From: Flammula alnicola
Taxonomy: Eukaryota > Basidiomycota > Agaricomycetes > Agaricales > Strophariaceae
DNA length: 64,000 bases
Direction of reading: 5' to 3'
Assembly: GCA_015499995.1 (NCBI GenBank)
Contig: JADNRV010000045.1
Location: 186,001 to 250,000 of the forward strand
Positions 37,335-48,444 of this stretch are shown here, piece by piece; the first letter of the stretch is position 1, and each line of letters starts with the position of its first letter. Below the pieces are notes generated by a model, which saw only the letters and a program-made list of their open reading frames with translations, was not told the origin of the DNA and did not search any database. Both the position numbers and the translations under genes were made by a program.

Positions 37335-39390
37335 TTATAACCCTTTTCTCCTCTCTCGTTCGAGCTTCTTGGCGTTTTCCCAATTTTCTACTGTTACTTC
37401 GGTTTGGTGCCACGAGAGTGCAGTCAGCCTTGCGGAGGGAAAGCATGGTCGAATTACTAGGTGCTCAATGAAAACAGTCTAAGACTCTTACCTGGCGACC
37501 AGCATCCTTTGAATAAGATCATCTGGAGTAAACCCACCCCCAACTCCATTCGTCTTGTTTTCTTTGTTGCTCGATCTTTCCCGAACGAAGTCCTCTTCGA
37601 CGTGCTGCAAATAGACATTCGTCAAAGTATGTTCTGACCAAGTTCGAGAAACTGTCACCTGGCCCATAGCGTCTGCTACAGTAACATTACCGATCTTCGC
37701 GCCTCCGACCAGTTGTCGGAATTGAAGCAGTTTATCGGGCGGAGGAAGACTGATTGCGGTTGCCGACTTGTATAAGCTCTCCTGCACGTTGCTTAAATCA
37801 ACAGGTCGAAGTGGAACGTTGACGTCGGTCTATAGGTCAAGTTTTACTTGAAATAATCCACGATTCAAATGAGTAATAAAATACCTGGAAGAATGTGCTT
37901 TGTTTGCCCTCTGTAGTAATTAGGAAATTGACATCGGTCTCGAATTGGAAGCTGCTGTAAGGAAAGACATATTCAAGTGTCTGCGATTTCATCATCTCCT
38001 GAGCTGCACGAATATTCATGACGCCTATAAGCATAAGTTGAAGCCATGAGACCGACAAATGCTCTGATAATAAGACGAGGTACCGACCTTTACTGAAGAT
38101 GCCGCCCTCCGTCACAGCTCCTTCAGTCAGAAGAAGAATAGAGCCTTTGGGAAGCTGAAGCTGACCACTATGCAAGTCTTCCTCTTTTGATTCCGGACGA
38201 AATGCCGATGTGTTCAACGTGTTCAGTGCGAGTGGCACAGTGACGACGAGAGGGAAAATGTGAGACAAGACATCGTATAATACTGGCGGCGAGTCAGGAC
38301 GCGTTGCATGCGAGGGAAAGCTTGAGATTGTCAAAGAAAGAGGAAGAACTGGCGGATGCCTCGACCGTCTGCAAAACTAGATCAGATAAATGGCGTAAAA
38401 GCAAGACATAATGGACAAGCTCCTACACTCTCGCAATTGCGCTGAGAAGAACCCACTCAGCAGCAACTTGGTCTCCTGCCAGACCTTCATCCGCAATCCA
38501 TTTGATAAGCTCTTCACGAAGGGTTTTAATTGTTGGGATAATAGAGGGTTCGGGGAACAATCTTGGGACGATCGTGCTCGGAATGGGAGTTGAGAAAAGA
38601 ACATGAAGGGTCGGCACGTTGACCGGAGTCGGGAGATCAATTCCAGCGTGAAGACTGGATATTGGTCAAAGATATGAATGGAGAGAGAACATCGGATGAA
38701 TTTGAACGTACGGTTCGGAGGTTAGTATCCCAACAAAAGAGGCAAGGTCGGTCGTCCGAAGGGGTTGTGCCAATTTCTCGTCGTAGATCTATGATACAAT
38801 GGATATCAGATGTTGCTTGTAGGGTCGTTTAATTTACTTACCTTGAGCTGAACACCTATGTGGGGCGCGTTGGGAATAGGATATTTGTGCGCCTGGACTG
38901 GTTGATGAGGCGGAACGTCGGATGGTTGAGTTATATCAGCACACCATGCACCAAAACCTGGTATAGAGACTGCCCAGGCAGCAGTACATTCTCTCAGATT
39001 GGCGTATTCGACGTCATCTCCAGAGGCAAGGTCGTCGGTTATGCCCCATCCGCCGCAGTCTCCGTTCTTCCGTATTGCAAGGTAAAGCTCAGGAGAAAGG
39101 GAGGTGTCTTGCACCATGGATTTGAACACGACTAGCGAGCCATTTGCGAAGGATTCCGGTGGACGGTTGGAGTTCAGTTCTGGAATCTGATTGCATAAAA
39201 TAAATGAGACGCGACTAATTAGTGAACACGAGACGCGTACGCGACTAAATGCGTCCTCGGGCTCAAAGACATGCTTAAAATATTCAGTCACTGTCGCTGG
39301 GAACTGATCAAGGGGCTGCGGCCTGTTTTTGGAGAATAAATCGCAGAGAGCCTTTGTCGGGTTTGTGAGCGCATCGGAGACGGGAGCCAT
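37335..39390 (-). CDS. MCM-binding protein (MCMBP/Mcb1 family)
   Basis: Nuclear protein that binds MCM2-7 subunits and helps assemble or unload the replicative helicase. ATG at 39388-39390 (MAPVSDALTNPTKALCDLF). The family signature FANGSLVVFKSMVQDTSLSPELYL is present, then IPGFGAWCADI, VPTLHVLFST, SPPVLYDVLSHIFPLVVTVP, LQLPKGSILLLTEGAVTEGG and GVMNIRAAQEMMKSQTLEYVF. The last exon, after splicing, reads TALSWHQTEVTVENWENAKK and ends at TAA 37335-37337. Introns number about seven, with no frame problem found. The first intron (39187-39240) carries MCB-type hexamers. It is divergent from CDC50 with only 107 bases between starts. Confidence 0.86.
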
Positions 39391-39497
39391 GAGTGGGATG
39401 CTTACGTGATAAGAGCACCTGGTGCCGATTGACGGTCACCCGCGGCGACAAACACAGCCTGAGTCCAACCTTGACCCATTCTCTTCTTCTCTCCACC
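39391..39497. promoter_or_regulatory. Shared 107-bp divergent promoter (MCM-binding protein / CDC50)
   Basis: Very short intergenic stretch between two start codons. A CT-rich segment (TTCTCTTCTTCTCTCCACC) ends at the CDC50 ATG, a good Kozak-type context. No other motif is convincing. Confidence 0.45.
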
Positions 39498-40940
39498 ATG
39501 GGCATCTTCAATCGCAAGAAAAAGCAGGATTCAGACTCAGGGGACTCCTCTGAGAACAAGAAGGAGAAGGGCGGCTGGAAACGCCCCGCCAGTATGTCTT
39601 TCGCACATTCTTCCGCGCAGCTCGTAAACTCACCCGTCTTCCAGACACCGCATTCAAGCAGCAGCGGCTCAAAGCATGGCAGCCTATCTTGACACCCAAA
39701 ACTGTCCTGCCCACTCTTTTCATCATTGGTATCATCTTCGCACCCATTGGTGGCCTGCTCATATGGGGGTCTTCTCTCGTAACCGAGATGACATTCGATT
39801 ACACCGACTGTGAAAAGCTTACACCAGCCACCTCGCCTGACGCTCTGACATTTACTGCTCTGCCGTCGAACAAATTCTCCTACCACCTCCGTTCCGCAGA
39901 TAGCAAGGTTGCGACACCCGCGGCACCACAGTATGCTTTCCTCGACAATACTGGAAACTCCAGCGTAACGGATGTCTCTGCGAAGAAGCAATGCGTCGTC
40001 GAATTTGATATTCCTGCCGATCTCGAGCCCTCTGTGCTCTTTTACTACAAGCTCACCAACTTCTTCCAGAACCATCGGCGTTATGTGAAGAGTCTTAACA
40101 CTAATCAACTTAAAGGACAGTTTGTCTCCACTTCTACTCTTGATAACAGCGATTGCAAACCTCTCGCGACTCTCAACGGTATCCCTATTTATCCTTGTGG
40201 CCTCATCGCAAATTCATTGTTCAACGGTTCGTTTTCTCACTTTACTTTGCATGATCTTCTTGGCTCAACTTTCCCATCACAGACACATTTAGCAGTCCGA
40301 TCCTTCTGAACCCCGAAGGCTCATCTGATCCTTCGCAGACTTATAATTTCTCTGCACAAGGTATAGCCTGGCCAGGAGAGGCCAAGAAATATACTTCTAA
40401 TCCTGTTCCGGGCGGCTATGCCAACTACTCCGATATCGTCCCACCACCAAACTGGGCACTCAGATTCCCTAACGGCTATACGCAAGAGAACCCACCGCCA
40501 GACCTTCGTGCTGACGAGCATTTCCAAAACTGGATGCGAACAGCAGGCTTGCCCACATTCACGAAGCTTTATGGAAGGAATGACTCGGACAAGATGCAGA
40601 AAGGTACTTACAGGATTGTTATTGGACTGAGTGCGTTTATTCTATCTGGTCCGAATTTGAGACCTGCTAACTTGTTTAATTTAAGACTTCCCTGTTCTTC
40701 CTTATAAAGGCACAAAGTCCTTTGTTATCTCGACGGTGTCGTGGATTGGTGGAAAGAATCCTTTCTTGGGCTGGGCATATGTAGCAGCAGCAGCAGTCTT
40801 CGTCCTCCTTGCCATCTTGGGCACAGCTCGTCACCTTATTAAGCCAAGGTACGCCCTTACCGATTTACATGTATGCTCTCATCCTGACCATCCTTGTTAG
40901 ACGACTGGGTGACATGTCCCTATTATCATGGAACCGATAA
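39498..40940 (+). CDS. CDC50: Cdc50/Lem3 family P4-ATPase (flippase) subunit
   Basis: Non-catalytic subunit needed for folding, export and activity of phospholipid flippases in Golgi, endosome and plasma membranes. ATG at 39498 (MGIFNRKKKQDSDS). TTAFKQQ-type motif (NTAFKQQRLKAWQPILTPK) precedes TM1 (TVLPTLFIIGIIFAPIGGLL). The large lumenal loop has VEFDIPADLEPSVLFYYKLT, NFFQNHRRYVKS and CKPLATLNGIPIYPCGLIAN, with the conserved cysteines. TM2 is WAYVAAAAVFVLLAILGTA. The C-terminus reads RRLGDMSLLSWNR, with stop TAA at 40938-40940. About five introns. All family hallmarks are present and the length is normal. Confidence 0.95.
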
Positions 40941-41132
40941 CCGGCTGGAGTGGGCTTGCATGGCGTGTTTGTATATTTATTAGTAGTACAGCTAACGATC
41001 GGTTTCGCCACAATCCTAATGATTCTGTAATATGAACGCTGGGACTTTCTGTACCTTTGCTTACTCAAGTCAACCCGTGGATATAATATGCACTTGACAC
41101 TAGCAGGAAGATAGTCTAGAAATTTAGATATG

Positions 41133-42521
41133 TCATGATTGTGGATGATGTGTGACCGAATCGTTTGCTATCGATGACGTGGGTGCCGTGTAGCCTATTC
41201 CTTGACATCGGACGATGACTTGGCGAGAAGGTTCTTCCTCGATCTCGAATTTGGCGTCTGTGAGTTGCTCGGCTAGCCAGATAGCAGTGCTAAAGGAAGG
41301 CCAAGGTGAATAATTAATTGTTTGAGTCGAAGTATGAGAGGGACAGACCGCGTGTGCAGACTCAAGCCAGCCGTCCCGCACCTCACTTCGGATTTGCCTT
41401 CTGCTAGAGCCATGAAGATGATGATTTGGTCTTGAAGCCACTGAAAGCAACATGTCAGACTCGGATGCGTGTTAGAAATGAAGAGTACTCTCGTACCTCA
41501 TCGACACACCCACTCTCATTCAAGCCTCTGATTAGCTCTTCTGCAGCCTCTTCCCCCACTTTCTCCGGTGATTTGCCTTTTGTCCCGACGGCGCTCCCTC
41601 CGATCATGCCCCCGCCTTCCAGTTCCGCCCAAAGAACGATACCACTCCCAGCACCCTTGGTCAACGCGTTGGGTTCCCGTCTGCAAGCAATCGACACTAC
41701 CACATTGCCACTCTCCTTCGTCTGTTTGAGAGAAGAAGCATCTGCAGCCTCGCCCTCATTTGGTTCTGTTTCCTTTCTTTTGCCATACCCGGCCATTGCG
41801 AGTCGCCGCTCGGCGCCTGCGACCATCCCGTTCCCAACAACCGCCGGTAAGCCTGCGTAGTGTGATATTCCTGATATCCATTTTACTTTCCCTCTTTCTA
41901 ACAAGCTGAAACTGCGCAGCTTTTGATTAGGGCTAGAGAAGGGAACGACGCTGAGAGACACCTCTCCGCCGCCTTTCGGAAAGTATCCGCGTTTTTTGAT
42001 GTTCAAGGAAACTTTGTCGATCCCAAAGTGCCGCCGGATGAATGGCAGGAAGACGTGTTGCGTGTAATCTACCTGAGGAGCCATCGTCGCGTTGGTGCCT
42101 CCATAGAGAGTTAGCGTCGACGCTGGAACGGCGGTGGGTGAGAACAGCAGTAATGGGAGCGCAATTTGCAGTAAGAGGGTGATTGAACCAGCAGTCACTG
42201 TGTCGGCAGTGTAATGGTTGGGGAGATTTATATGACCTGGGATGAATTCGATTTCGGTGGAGTTGTTCTTTGCACCAGTTAGACGCGCAGAAGCTATGCT
42301 CGCCGCCAGCTCCAGACCTGAAACAAGTTAATTCATCGCAGCAGTTGGGAATAGATCAACTCGCCTGTACGATGTTGGTTTTTAAGTCCTGGTGGCGTCC
42401 TGCTATTCCGGATTTTGTGTATCGAGACTGGCTTTGAGAGCAGGGCAGAGAGGGAGACTGCATTACGGAGGATTTGCCCTCCACCTTCGAGAACACTGCC
42501 ATCAATTAGGATGCTAGCCAT
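41133..42521 (-). CDS. RNA 3'-terminal phosphate cyclase (RtcA family)
   Basis: ATP-dependent enzyme converting RNA 3'-phosphates to 2',3'-cyclic phosphates. Chosen start ATG 42519-42521 ([20 protein letters not shown]), because the family begins with this glycine motif; in-frame ATGs at 42536 and 42563 are possible. Further signatures: [69 protein letters not shown], and after splicing [20 protein letters not shown] and [16 protein letters not shown]. The stop lies at 41133. The first intron (42318-42364) joins HRTG to LELAAS only if its donor is GC (GCGAGT), so it is a probable GC-AG intron. The GGTNA and catalytic-region residues argue for a true cyclase, not the nucleolar Rcl1 type. Confidence 0.9.
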
Positions 42522-42836
42522 TTTTCCTATCAACATATGCGGAAAGTGTTTCGATGGGTGCACTCAATGGGTCTGTAAAAAGTTTGGGAGGTGCCATCAT
42601 GGCGAGATTGAATACGCTTTAAAAAGTAACGCTAAAGTTTACATTTCCCTTTTCCCAGGCATGCTGTGACTATATAGTAGATTGGTCGTACCAGTGGGAA
42701 TCCATCGTAAAACCAGCCAATATGCCTTACATACATAAATGACGGGAGGGGTATACGGCGCGGCTATAATTGCTGGCTCAAACCTCGGCGTTGTCGTGGT
42801 TAGTGGTGAACGAGGCAAAGTGGGTGGGTCAGTCAT
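42514..42836 (-). CDS. Possible small spliced ORF overlapping the RtcA start
   Basis: ATG at 42834-42836 opens [19 protein letters not shown] and reaches [15 protein letters not shown] good donor (GTAAGG) and an acceptor (TTTTTACAG) would join it in phase to [18 protein letters not shown], stopping at TAG 42514-42516. That TAG overlaps the RtcA ATGGCTAG. It could be a small protein, an upstream ORF on the RtcA messenger, or chance. I recognise no family. The rest of the 444-base gap to the next gene (42966) is otherwise empty. Confidence 0.25.
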
Positions 42837-42965
42837 GGGCGGTGGCAGTCATCAAGTTCGCTAGAACTATGAACAAAACTCCTACATCACTCACCTCTTC
42901 ATCGTGGCCACGACTTCGTTTGAGAAATCGTATTCCCACTTTGTTCGCGCCAAGGGACACTCACG

Positions 42966-43912
42966 ATGGCTGATACTCAGTTGAACGTGGCAAACTTTGT
43001 TTACCGCCGAAGGTACGTCGCGAGGCCTCTACCAAGTTTTGGACACAACTGATGCAATGATAAAGACCGTTCAGTCTCACAGGTTTTCTTTGGTCTGCCT
43101 GGCTTCGCGTTCCCTGTAGTGTACGCTTGGCGACGTACCAAGCTCTGTGGCTTTTCTCGGAGAAGCGAGGTGGAAGAACATCCTCCCTCAAGGTGATGCA
43201 CCTCGTCCCGTTCAACTTGTATGCAAAGGAGGGCGATTTCGTCACGGTCGAAGAGGCCCTCGCCACTCAATACGTTTCGGAAAATACCACAATCCCAGTC
43301 CCACGCATCCTGGACGTCATCGCACTCGCCCCTGGTAAAGGCAATTTCCTTCTTATGACCGGTGTTAAAGGAAGGGAATACGGGCCAACGGGAGTCACAC
43401 TGAATGTGATGCCAGAAAACCAGCGTGCCGTGTTCACGGAAACCTTGCGCGGGTGGTTCGACCAACTACGTTGTCTACCACCACCGGACGACCATACCAT
43501 CTCTGGGTTTATGGGGATGGGTGTGTTGTCCTATCGTATCCAACATCCCGGCATTGTGGGTCCATTCGCCTCCCAGGACGAGTTTCACGCCCAGCCCTTT
43601 TGCCAACCTTGGGAACCCCATGACGATGCGCTGCGTGCGGCACTGGAGAAGCGGGCGAAGAAGCAGTATAGAATATGCTTCACACATGGGGATATCACAC
43701 CTCATAATATCCTTGTCGACCAAGACCTTCGTCCATGTGCGTTGGTCGATTGGGAGTGTGCAGGGTGGATGCCGGAATACTGGGAATATACCCGGTCATT
43801 GTACGTACGTGAACGATACCTTGGATGGAAGAAAGTGTTCACGGATATCTTTCCGGATTACGAGGCGGAGCTTACGGTCGAGAGGGCTATATGGGCCCAT
43901 TATACACCTTGA
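42966..43912 (+). CDS. APH-fold phosphotransferase-like protein
   Basis: Member of the aminoglycoside-phosphotransferase/choline-kinase-like fold. Exon 1 (ATG 42966, MADTQLNVANFVYRR) is spliced to SVRLATYQALWLFSEKRGG. Core features: a lysine-bearing segment SLKVMHLVPFNLYAK, EEALATQYVSENTTIPVPRI, GNFLLMTGVKG, the Brenner-type catalytic loop FTHGDITPHNILVD and the metal-binding VDWECAGWMPEYWEY. Stop TGA 43910-43912. Such proteins are numerous in Agaricomycetes and their substrates are unknown; small-molecule phosphorylation is the reasonable guess. It is only distantly like the two APH genes at 46-50 kb. Confidence 0.82.
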
Positions 43913-44250
43913 GACGACTTCGATATTATTCCCACTACGTCTAGGTATGCAGAGGGTCTTGTCTTCGATTTTGAAAGTTGGCGGTAGATTTCGAGATTTG
44001 CGCCCTACTTCACTTTTTTCGCTTGGAGACTGAAAGTGAATTGTAATGAATTGGATGCCTTTTGAGGCGAAGGGTATATATCGTTGTTCGTGCTTTTCAT
44101 GAAGGAAAGAGAATTCCCGAGCTGACGGCTCTGTTAGTCTTCGGAATGTTTTGAAGCCAGAAGTAGTTGACGTCGCTTTACCCCTTCACCAGGTCCAGGC
44201 ACACGAGCGTGACCGCGAATCTCATTCCGAGCTAAACTTTCCTCATTTCC
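43913..44250. other. Tandem intergenic region
   Basis: 338 bases between the APH-fold gene and the AsnRS gene, both on +. It must hold the first gene's 3' UTR and the second gene's promoter. I see no repeat or further ORF. Confidence 0.4.
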
Positions 44251-45875
44251 ATGATCTTGCGACGGCTGGCTTCCACAGCCGTGGCTGCTACTTCGACCAC
44301 GAAGTTTGCTCTTTCACCCACCATCCGCCAGCTACTAGAATGTCCTCCGGCGTCTGAGCCTACGGCAACCGTGTCTGGCTGGATCAAATCCATACGCAAG
44401 CAAAAGAACGTCTCGTTTGCTGTCATCACAGATGGAAGCTCCGCAAAGGGTCTGCAGGCCGTGTTACTGAAAGGAAAGGACGACGAGCTGCTGAGAAAGT
44501 TCGTTATAATTCTTGCTTCTGTTCAAAAGGAATACTAAAACGGAAATGGTCGATGTAGATTAACCAATGGCGCCGCAGTGCGCCTCACTGGTCGTCTCGT
44601 GTCTTCGCCCGGTGCTGGGCAATCTCACGAGCTGCTCGTAGACCAATCCGGAGAAGTCGTGGTACTGGGAGAGTGTGATCCCGAGGTGTGTTTTCACACC
44701 CATTTCTTACAGGCAAACGCGTACTCATTATGTCTTTCAACAGGAATATCCTATTCAAAAAAAGGACCTCACATCAGAATATCTACGCGACCATGTCCAC
44801 CTACGGGCGCGTACTTCCCATATTGCAGCCATACTAAGGCTGCGCGACATTCTAGGGCGTAGAATAGACTCTTGGTTCGGGGTAAGATCAATTCATTAAC
44901 ATTGGTAGCACTATCTAATTCGCGTTGTCCCAGAATCACGGATTTTGCTATGCAAATACACCTATCATAACAGGCAACGATGCGGAAGGAGCAGGGGAAG
45001 CTTTTCGTCTTGCTCTGGTAGAAGGCCAACATCCAGCTGCTACAACGAAAACAGAATTACCAGTACCCTCCGAGTTCTTCTCTCGGCCTGCTTTCCTGAC
45101 GGTATCGCACCAGCTGCATCTCGAAGCACTGTCGACGGCACTATCACGAGTTTATACCCTTTCTCCTTGCTTCCGGGCAGAGCGTTCCCTAACAGGAAGA
45201 CATCTTGCGGAGTTTTGGATGCTAGAAGCCGAATGGGCATTCCCTGAAAACGGTGTACGTGGTGTGTGCGACTTTACAGAGGCTCTGCTCAAGGAAACAG
45301 TGGGTGGGGTCCTTGAAAGTGAAGATGTAGAGGTGCTTTGGAAGGATGGCGAACCGAAGAGGCGGCAGACACTGCGGGATGCTTTAAGCAATCAAAGTTC
45401 TTGGGCACGGATGACTTACACGGAGGCGATCCACGAGCTGGAAAAGGTGCCTTCGTCGGTGTGCTTTGAGTATACGCCCAAATGGGGGCATGCTCTGCAA
45501 AGCGAGCACGAGAAATGGCTCGCGGAAAATTTGGTCGGCGGGCCGGTATTTGTCACAGATTATCCTGCGACTTTGAAGCCATTCTACATGCGGGTCAATA
45601 AGGACGAGCGGACAGTCGCATGCTTTGACCTCCTCGTGCCCTATGTGGGAGAACTCGCCGGAGGGAGTGTGAGAGAGGAGCGGGCAGACATCCTGAAGGA
45701 AAAAATGGGAGATATGGAGGGAAGTGAGTGGTACGTGGATCTGAGAAAGTATGGGGGTGCGCCACATGCCGGATTTGGAATGGGATTCGAACGGCTGGTT
45801 AGCTGGGTGTCAGGCGTCGAGAACATAAGGGAGTGTGCACCTATGCCGAGATGGGCTGGGCGGATGTTGTTATGA
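44251..45875 (+). CDS. SLM5: Mitochondrial asparaginyl-tRNA synthetase
   Basis: Class II aminoacyl-tRNA synthetase charging mitochondrial tRNA-Asn. ATG 44251 opens a presequence-like MILRRLASTAVAATSTTKFA. The OB-fold anticodon-binding domain follows: ATVSGWIKSIRKQKNVSFAV, LTNGAAVRLTGRL. Then come class II motif 1 (EYLRDHVHLRARTSHIAAIL), motif 2 (YTLSPCFRAERSLTGRHLAEF, with the Asn-specific FWMLEAE) and motif 3 (GGAPHAGFGMGFERLV). It ends MPRWAGRMLL at 45875. Three introns interrupt the first 230 residues; the rest is one long exon. The terminal 59 bases of coding sequence (from 45817) are copied again at 48445, at the left edge of a tandem duplication. Confidence 0.93.
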
Positions 45876-47468
45876 TCATGCCATCTTACAATCGTAGGGC
45901 TTTATCAATTCTCTTTCCGGTCCCTGCTTGCTGGCGCATTTCATTTCTGACAGGATAAAGGCTATACATATCACCTGATGGTAAGTTACAGCATTCAATG
46001 TGGACGTTGTCATGATACATAAATATCTAACTAACGTTCTCGAAACTCTTTTTATCTCATCCATCATGTCTTCCAATACTAACGACGATTCTATTGCAGA
46101 CACAGACACATCTACTGTCCTCTACTCGCAGGAACCATTCGAAACTTACCAGGAAAAAGTTGTTCTCCTCATTCAATCTCTCTTTCCTCTTCATCCTGCC
46201 TCTGGTATCAGTGTTACCCGAGCGCGAGGTGGTTCATTCAATCGCATCATTGCTGTATCCCTCAGTCCTTGTCATCAGCCAATGAAGAACATTACATCCT
46301 TCGCGTCCCTCGGTATGAGGACCAGATGGACCATGCGGATCACACTCTCCTGCTTAAGCTCCTTCGACAGTCGTCGATACCCATCCCTGAGGTTGTGCAC
46401 TGCGATGCCACCTCTGATAACCCGCTGCAAGGCCATATATCTTAATGCGGCGGCTTGAGGGTGAGAACCTCGTACTCGTTCTCCCACGACTGGATCACCG
46501 TCAGCGACTATCCATGGCAAGAACCATCGCGCGACTCATCGCAAAGTACATACATTTAATGTTCCCTCTGGTTAGGTCCTTTGTGCACCAGGAATGGCAG
46601 TCTGGCAGTTGGCCGATTTCTGGATTGTAATAACGTCGATGTCGCTGACACCAGCTATATCCCTCCTCGAACTATGCACGACTTTTTCACTTCAAGATTC
46701 ACAGAATTGTCGGACAAGGCTGCTGAACAAAGTAGCAACTTTTTAATGACCTACTACGACGATCTCCTCAGCGTCAGTGAAGTCTCTTGCATGAATTCTC
46801 CACCCCAGCCTCCGGCACCAATGTCCTGTACCACCCCGATTTTGCTCCGCGCAACATCCTTGTCCGCCAGAACGAGGCTACGCAGGACTGGGAAGTCAGC
46901 GGCCTTCTGGATTGGGACGGCTGCCAAGTCGCTCCGGCGGAGATCGCGTATCTTTGCCCTGGGTGGCTGTGGGCTAGTCCCGATGAACCCACCGAATTGT
47001 TGGATGACGAGATGGATTGGGATCCAGATCGGCCTGTGTTCGACGACAAATATAGTGTGGTCAAGGAAGCCTTGTCAACGAGATAGAGGAATTGTTGCCG
47101 GGTTTCATGGATGTCGTGAGAAGTACGAGAGAGCGATCGTTGAAGAAAGTGTGGTCATTGGCGAAAGCAGGGATAGTCTCAGATGAACACCTAAAATGGG
47201 CCCATGGGTTGATCACACTGTATTGAATGGACACAAAGTGATTGTTCAAAGTTAGGTATACTATTGGATGCAAGGTTGTACAGTGTAATATTGTTTTCGG
47301 AGGGATGATCATAAGCGACGACTGTATTCTTGTCTTCCACACCGTGGATTATTTCGAGCGCAGTTGTACCTTTCTCCGGTAAAATGGTATGTTGCAGTTC
47401 CACGTGGACAAAAGAGGTTGGATTACTGTTGAGTAATAGTATGGATCATGATGGCAGTGCTCCGGGAG
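45817..47468 (+). repeat. Tandem segmental duplication, copy 1
   Basis: Near-identical to 48445-50051 plus 52252-52342. The unit begins inside the AsnRS last exon, contains the APH-type gene and ends in the first exon of the unknown gene at 47447. Offset between copies is about 2,628 bases at the left edge. Confidence 0.85.
46066..47226 (+). pseudogene. APH-fold phosphotransferase-like gene, duplicated copy 1 (frame-disrupted)
   Basis: Same gene as 48710-49884 at high nucleotide identity. ATG 46066 opens MSSNTNDDSIADTDTSTVLY. Relative to copy 2 about six single bases are missing: near 46264 (CTCAG for CTCAAG), 46432 (CAAGG for CAAGGG), 46546, 46575, 46780 and 47071. No base is extra apart from the T that copy 2 lacks near 49002. 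The frame therefore changes several times, although the catalytic YHPDFAPRNILV-type and LDWDG segments are still readable. The C-terminus differs (WAHGLITLY, TGA 47224-47226). Either a decaying duplicate or a region with uncorrected sequencing deletions. Confidence 0.7.
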
Positions 47469-48416
47469 GGTTAATATGGACCCTTTGCGAGGAGCTGAAC
47501 CTTCCGGACGAGGAACAGGATGCCATCATTAAAGCTTGCCAAGTACGTTGCTGCCTTGTAATTTTTTCTTTTTACTGACGATGGGCCTAGCTTCGTCCCG
47601 ATCACTCTTAATGTACTTTTTATGATAGAGCATCTTTAAGCCAGCTGCAATTTCCTTCGGCCAATGACATCAACATCTTAGGTATCACATACATCCAGCC
47701 CTCCGAGTTCAAGGCAAGTTCAAGGTAAACCTTTTTTCTGAGATATTCAGGATGTTCTGGCTTATTCTACCAGTGACAGGAGAATGTTTGGAATCGGATC
47801 CAGGTCCTGTTACTGCCAGTGGATCCGAGTCTGGTCAGTCATAAGAAAGGTATAACCTTGCGAATCCTGGTAAGAATCTCCCTTTGCGAACAAATTTCTT
47901 CACTATCTCATGAAGATATCTCAAGCGCCGTATACGTCTTAATCCCAAGGTGTACTATCAAATCCCTACCAACCTTGTTGCCAGTGGTTCCTCTCCGCAG
48001 AAGCATTCATCTCGGCAATAGGTTCGTGTCAAGTATTCAAGGAAGATCCTCTATAAAGGAGAAAGTGAGCACAATATATTATTTCATTGAATTCTTTTGA
48101 CATGTCAATGCATAGCTTATTCTTTCTTGGGTCAACAAGAAGACCATTTATGAGGTTATGAAAGATCTAAAACATAACTTTGAGGTTAACGAGCGTCATT
48201 GGGGCCGCTGGGCTTGGGGAGTACGTGATTAAACTTGATTTTACTAGTCCACAGTCTAATGATAAGCTCGTCGCAGCATGGAAATCTTGGGATTTGCACG
48301 AAAAGAAGCAGCTTGACAACAAGTTCTGGGACTTCATTGACAATCAGCTTGCGGCTCTTCGCAAAGACCACGACCACCTTCCGGAAGACGAGCGCCGTGA
48401 GGCGATATCAAAGTAA
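47447..48416 (+). CDS. Unknown gene, 3' end lost at a duplication junction
   Basis: A set of exons that looks coding, from ATG 47447 (MDHDGSAPGGLIWTLCEELN) through ASLSQLQFPSANDINILGIT and YIQPSEFKASS. Later exons include ILSWVNKKTIYEVMKDLKHN and finally LDFTSPQSNDKLVAAWKSWD, KKQLDNKFWDFIDNQLAALR and PEDERREAISK. The last exon ends at a donor (GTAAGT, 48415-48420). Within 30 bases the sequence becomes the copied AsnRS tail, so the 3' part is missing. Only the first about 20 codons recur, at 52308-52342. I do not recognise the family; exon borders in the middle are uncertain. Confidence 0.5.
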
Positions 48417-48444
48417 GTTTTTTATCGGATGATTTCGAGTGCAA

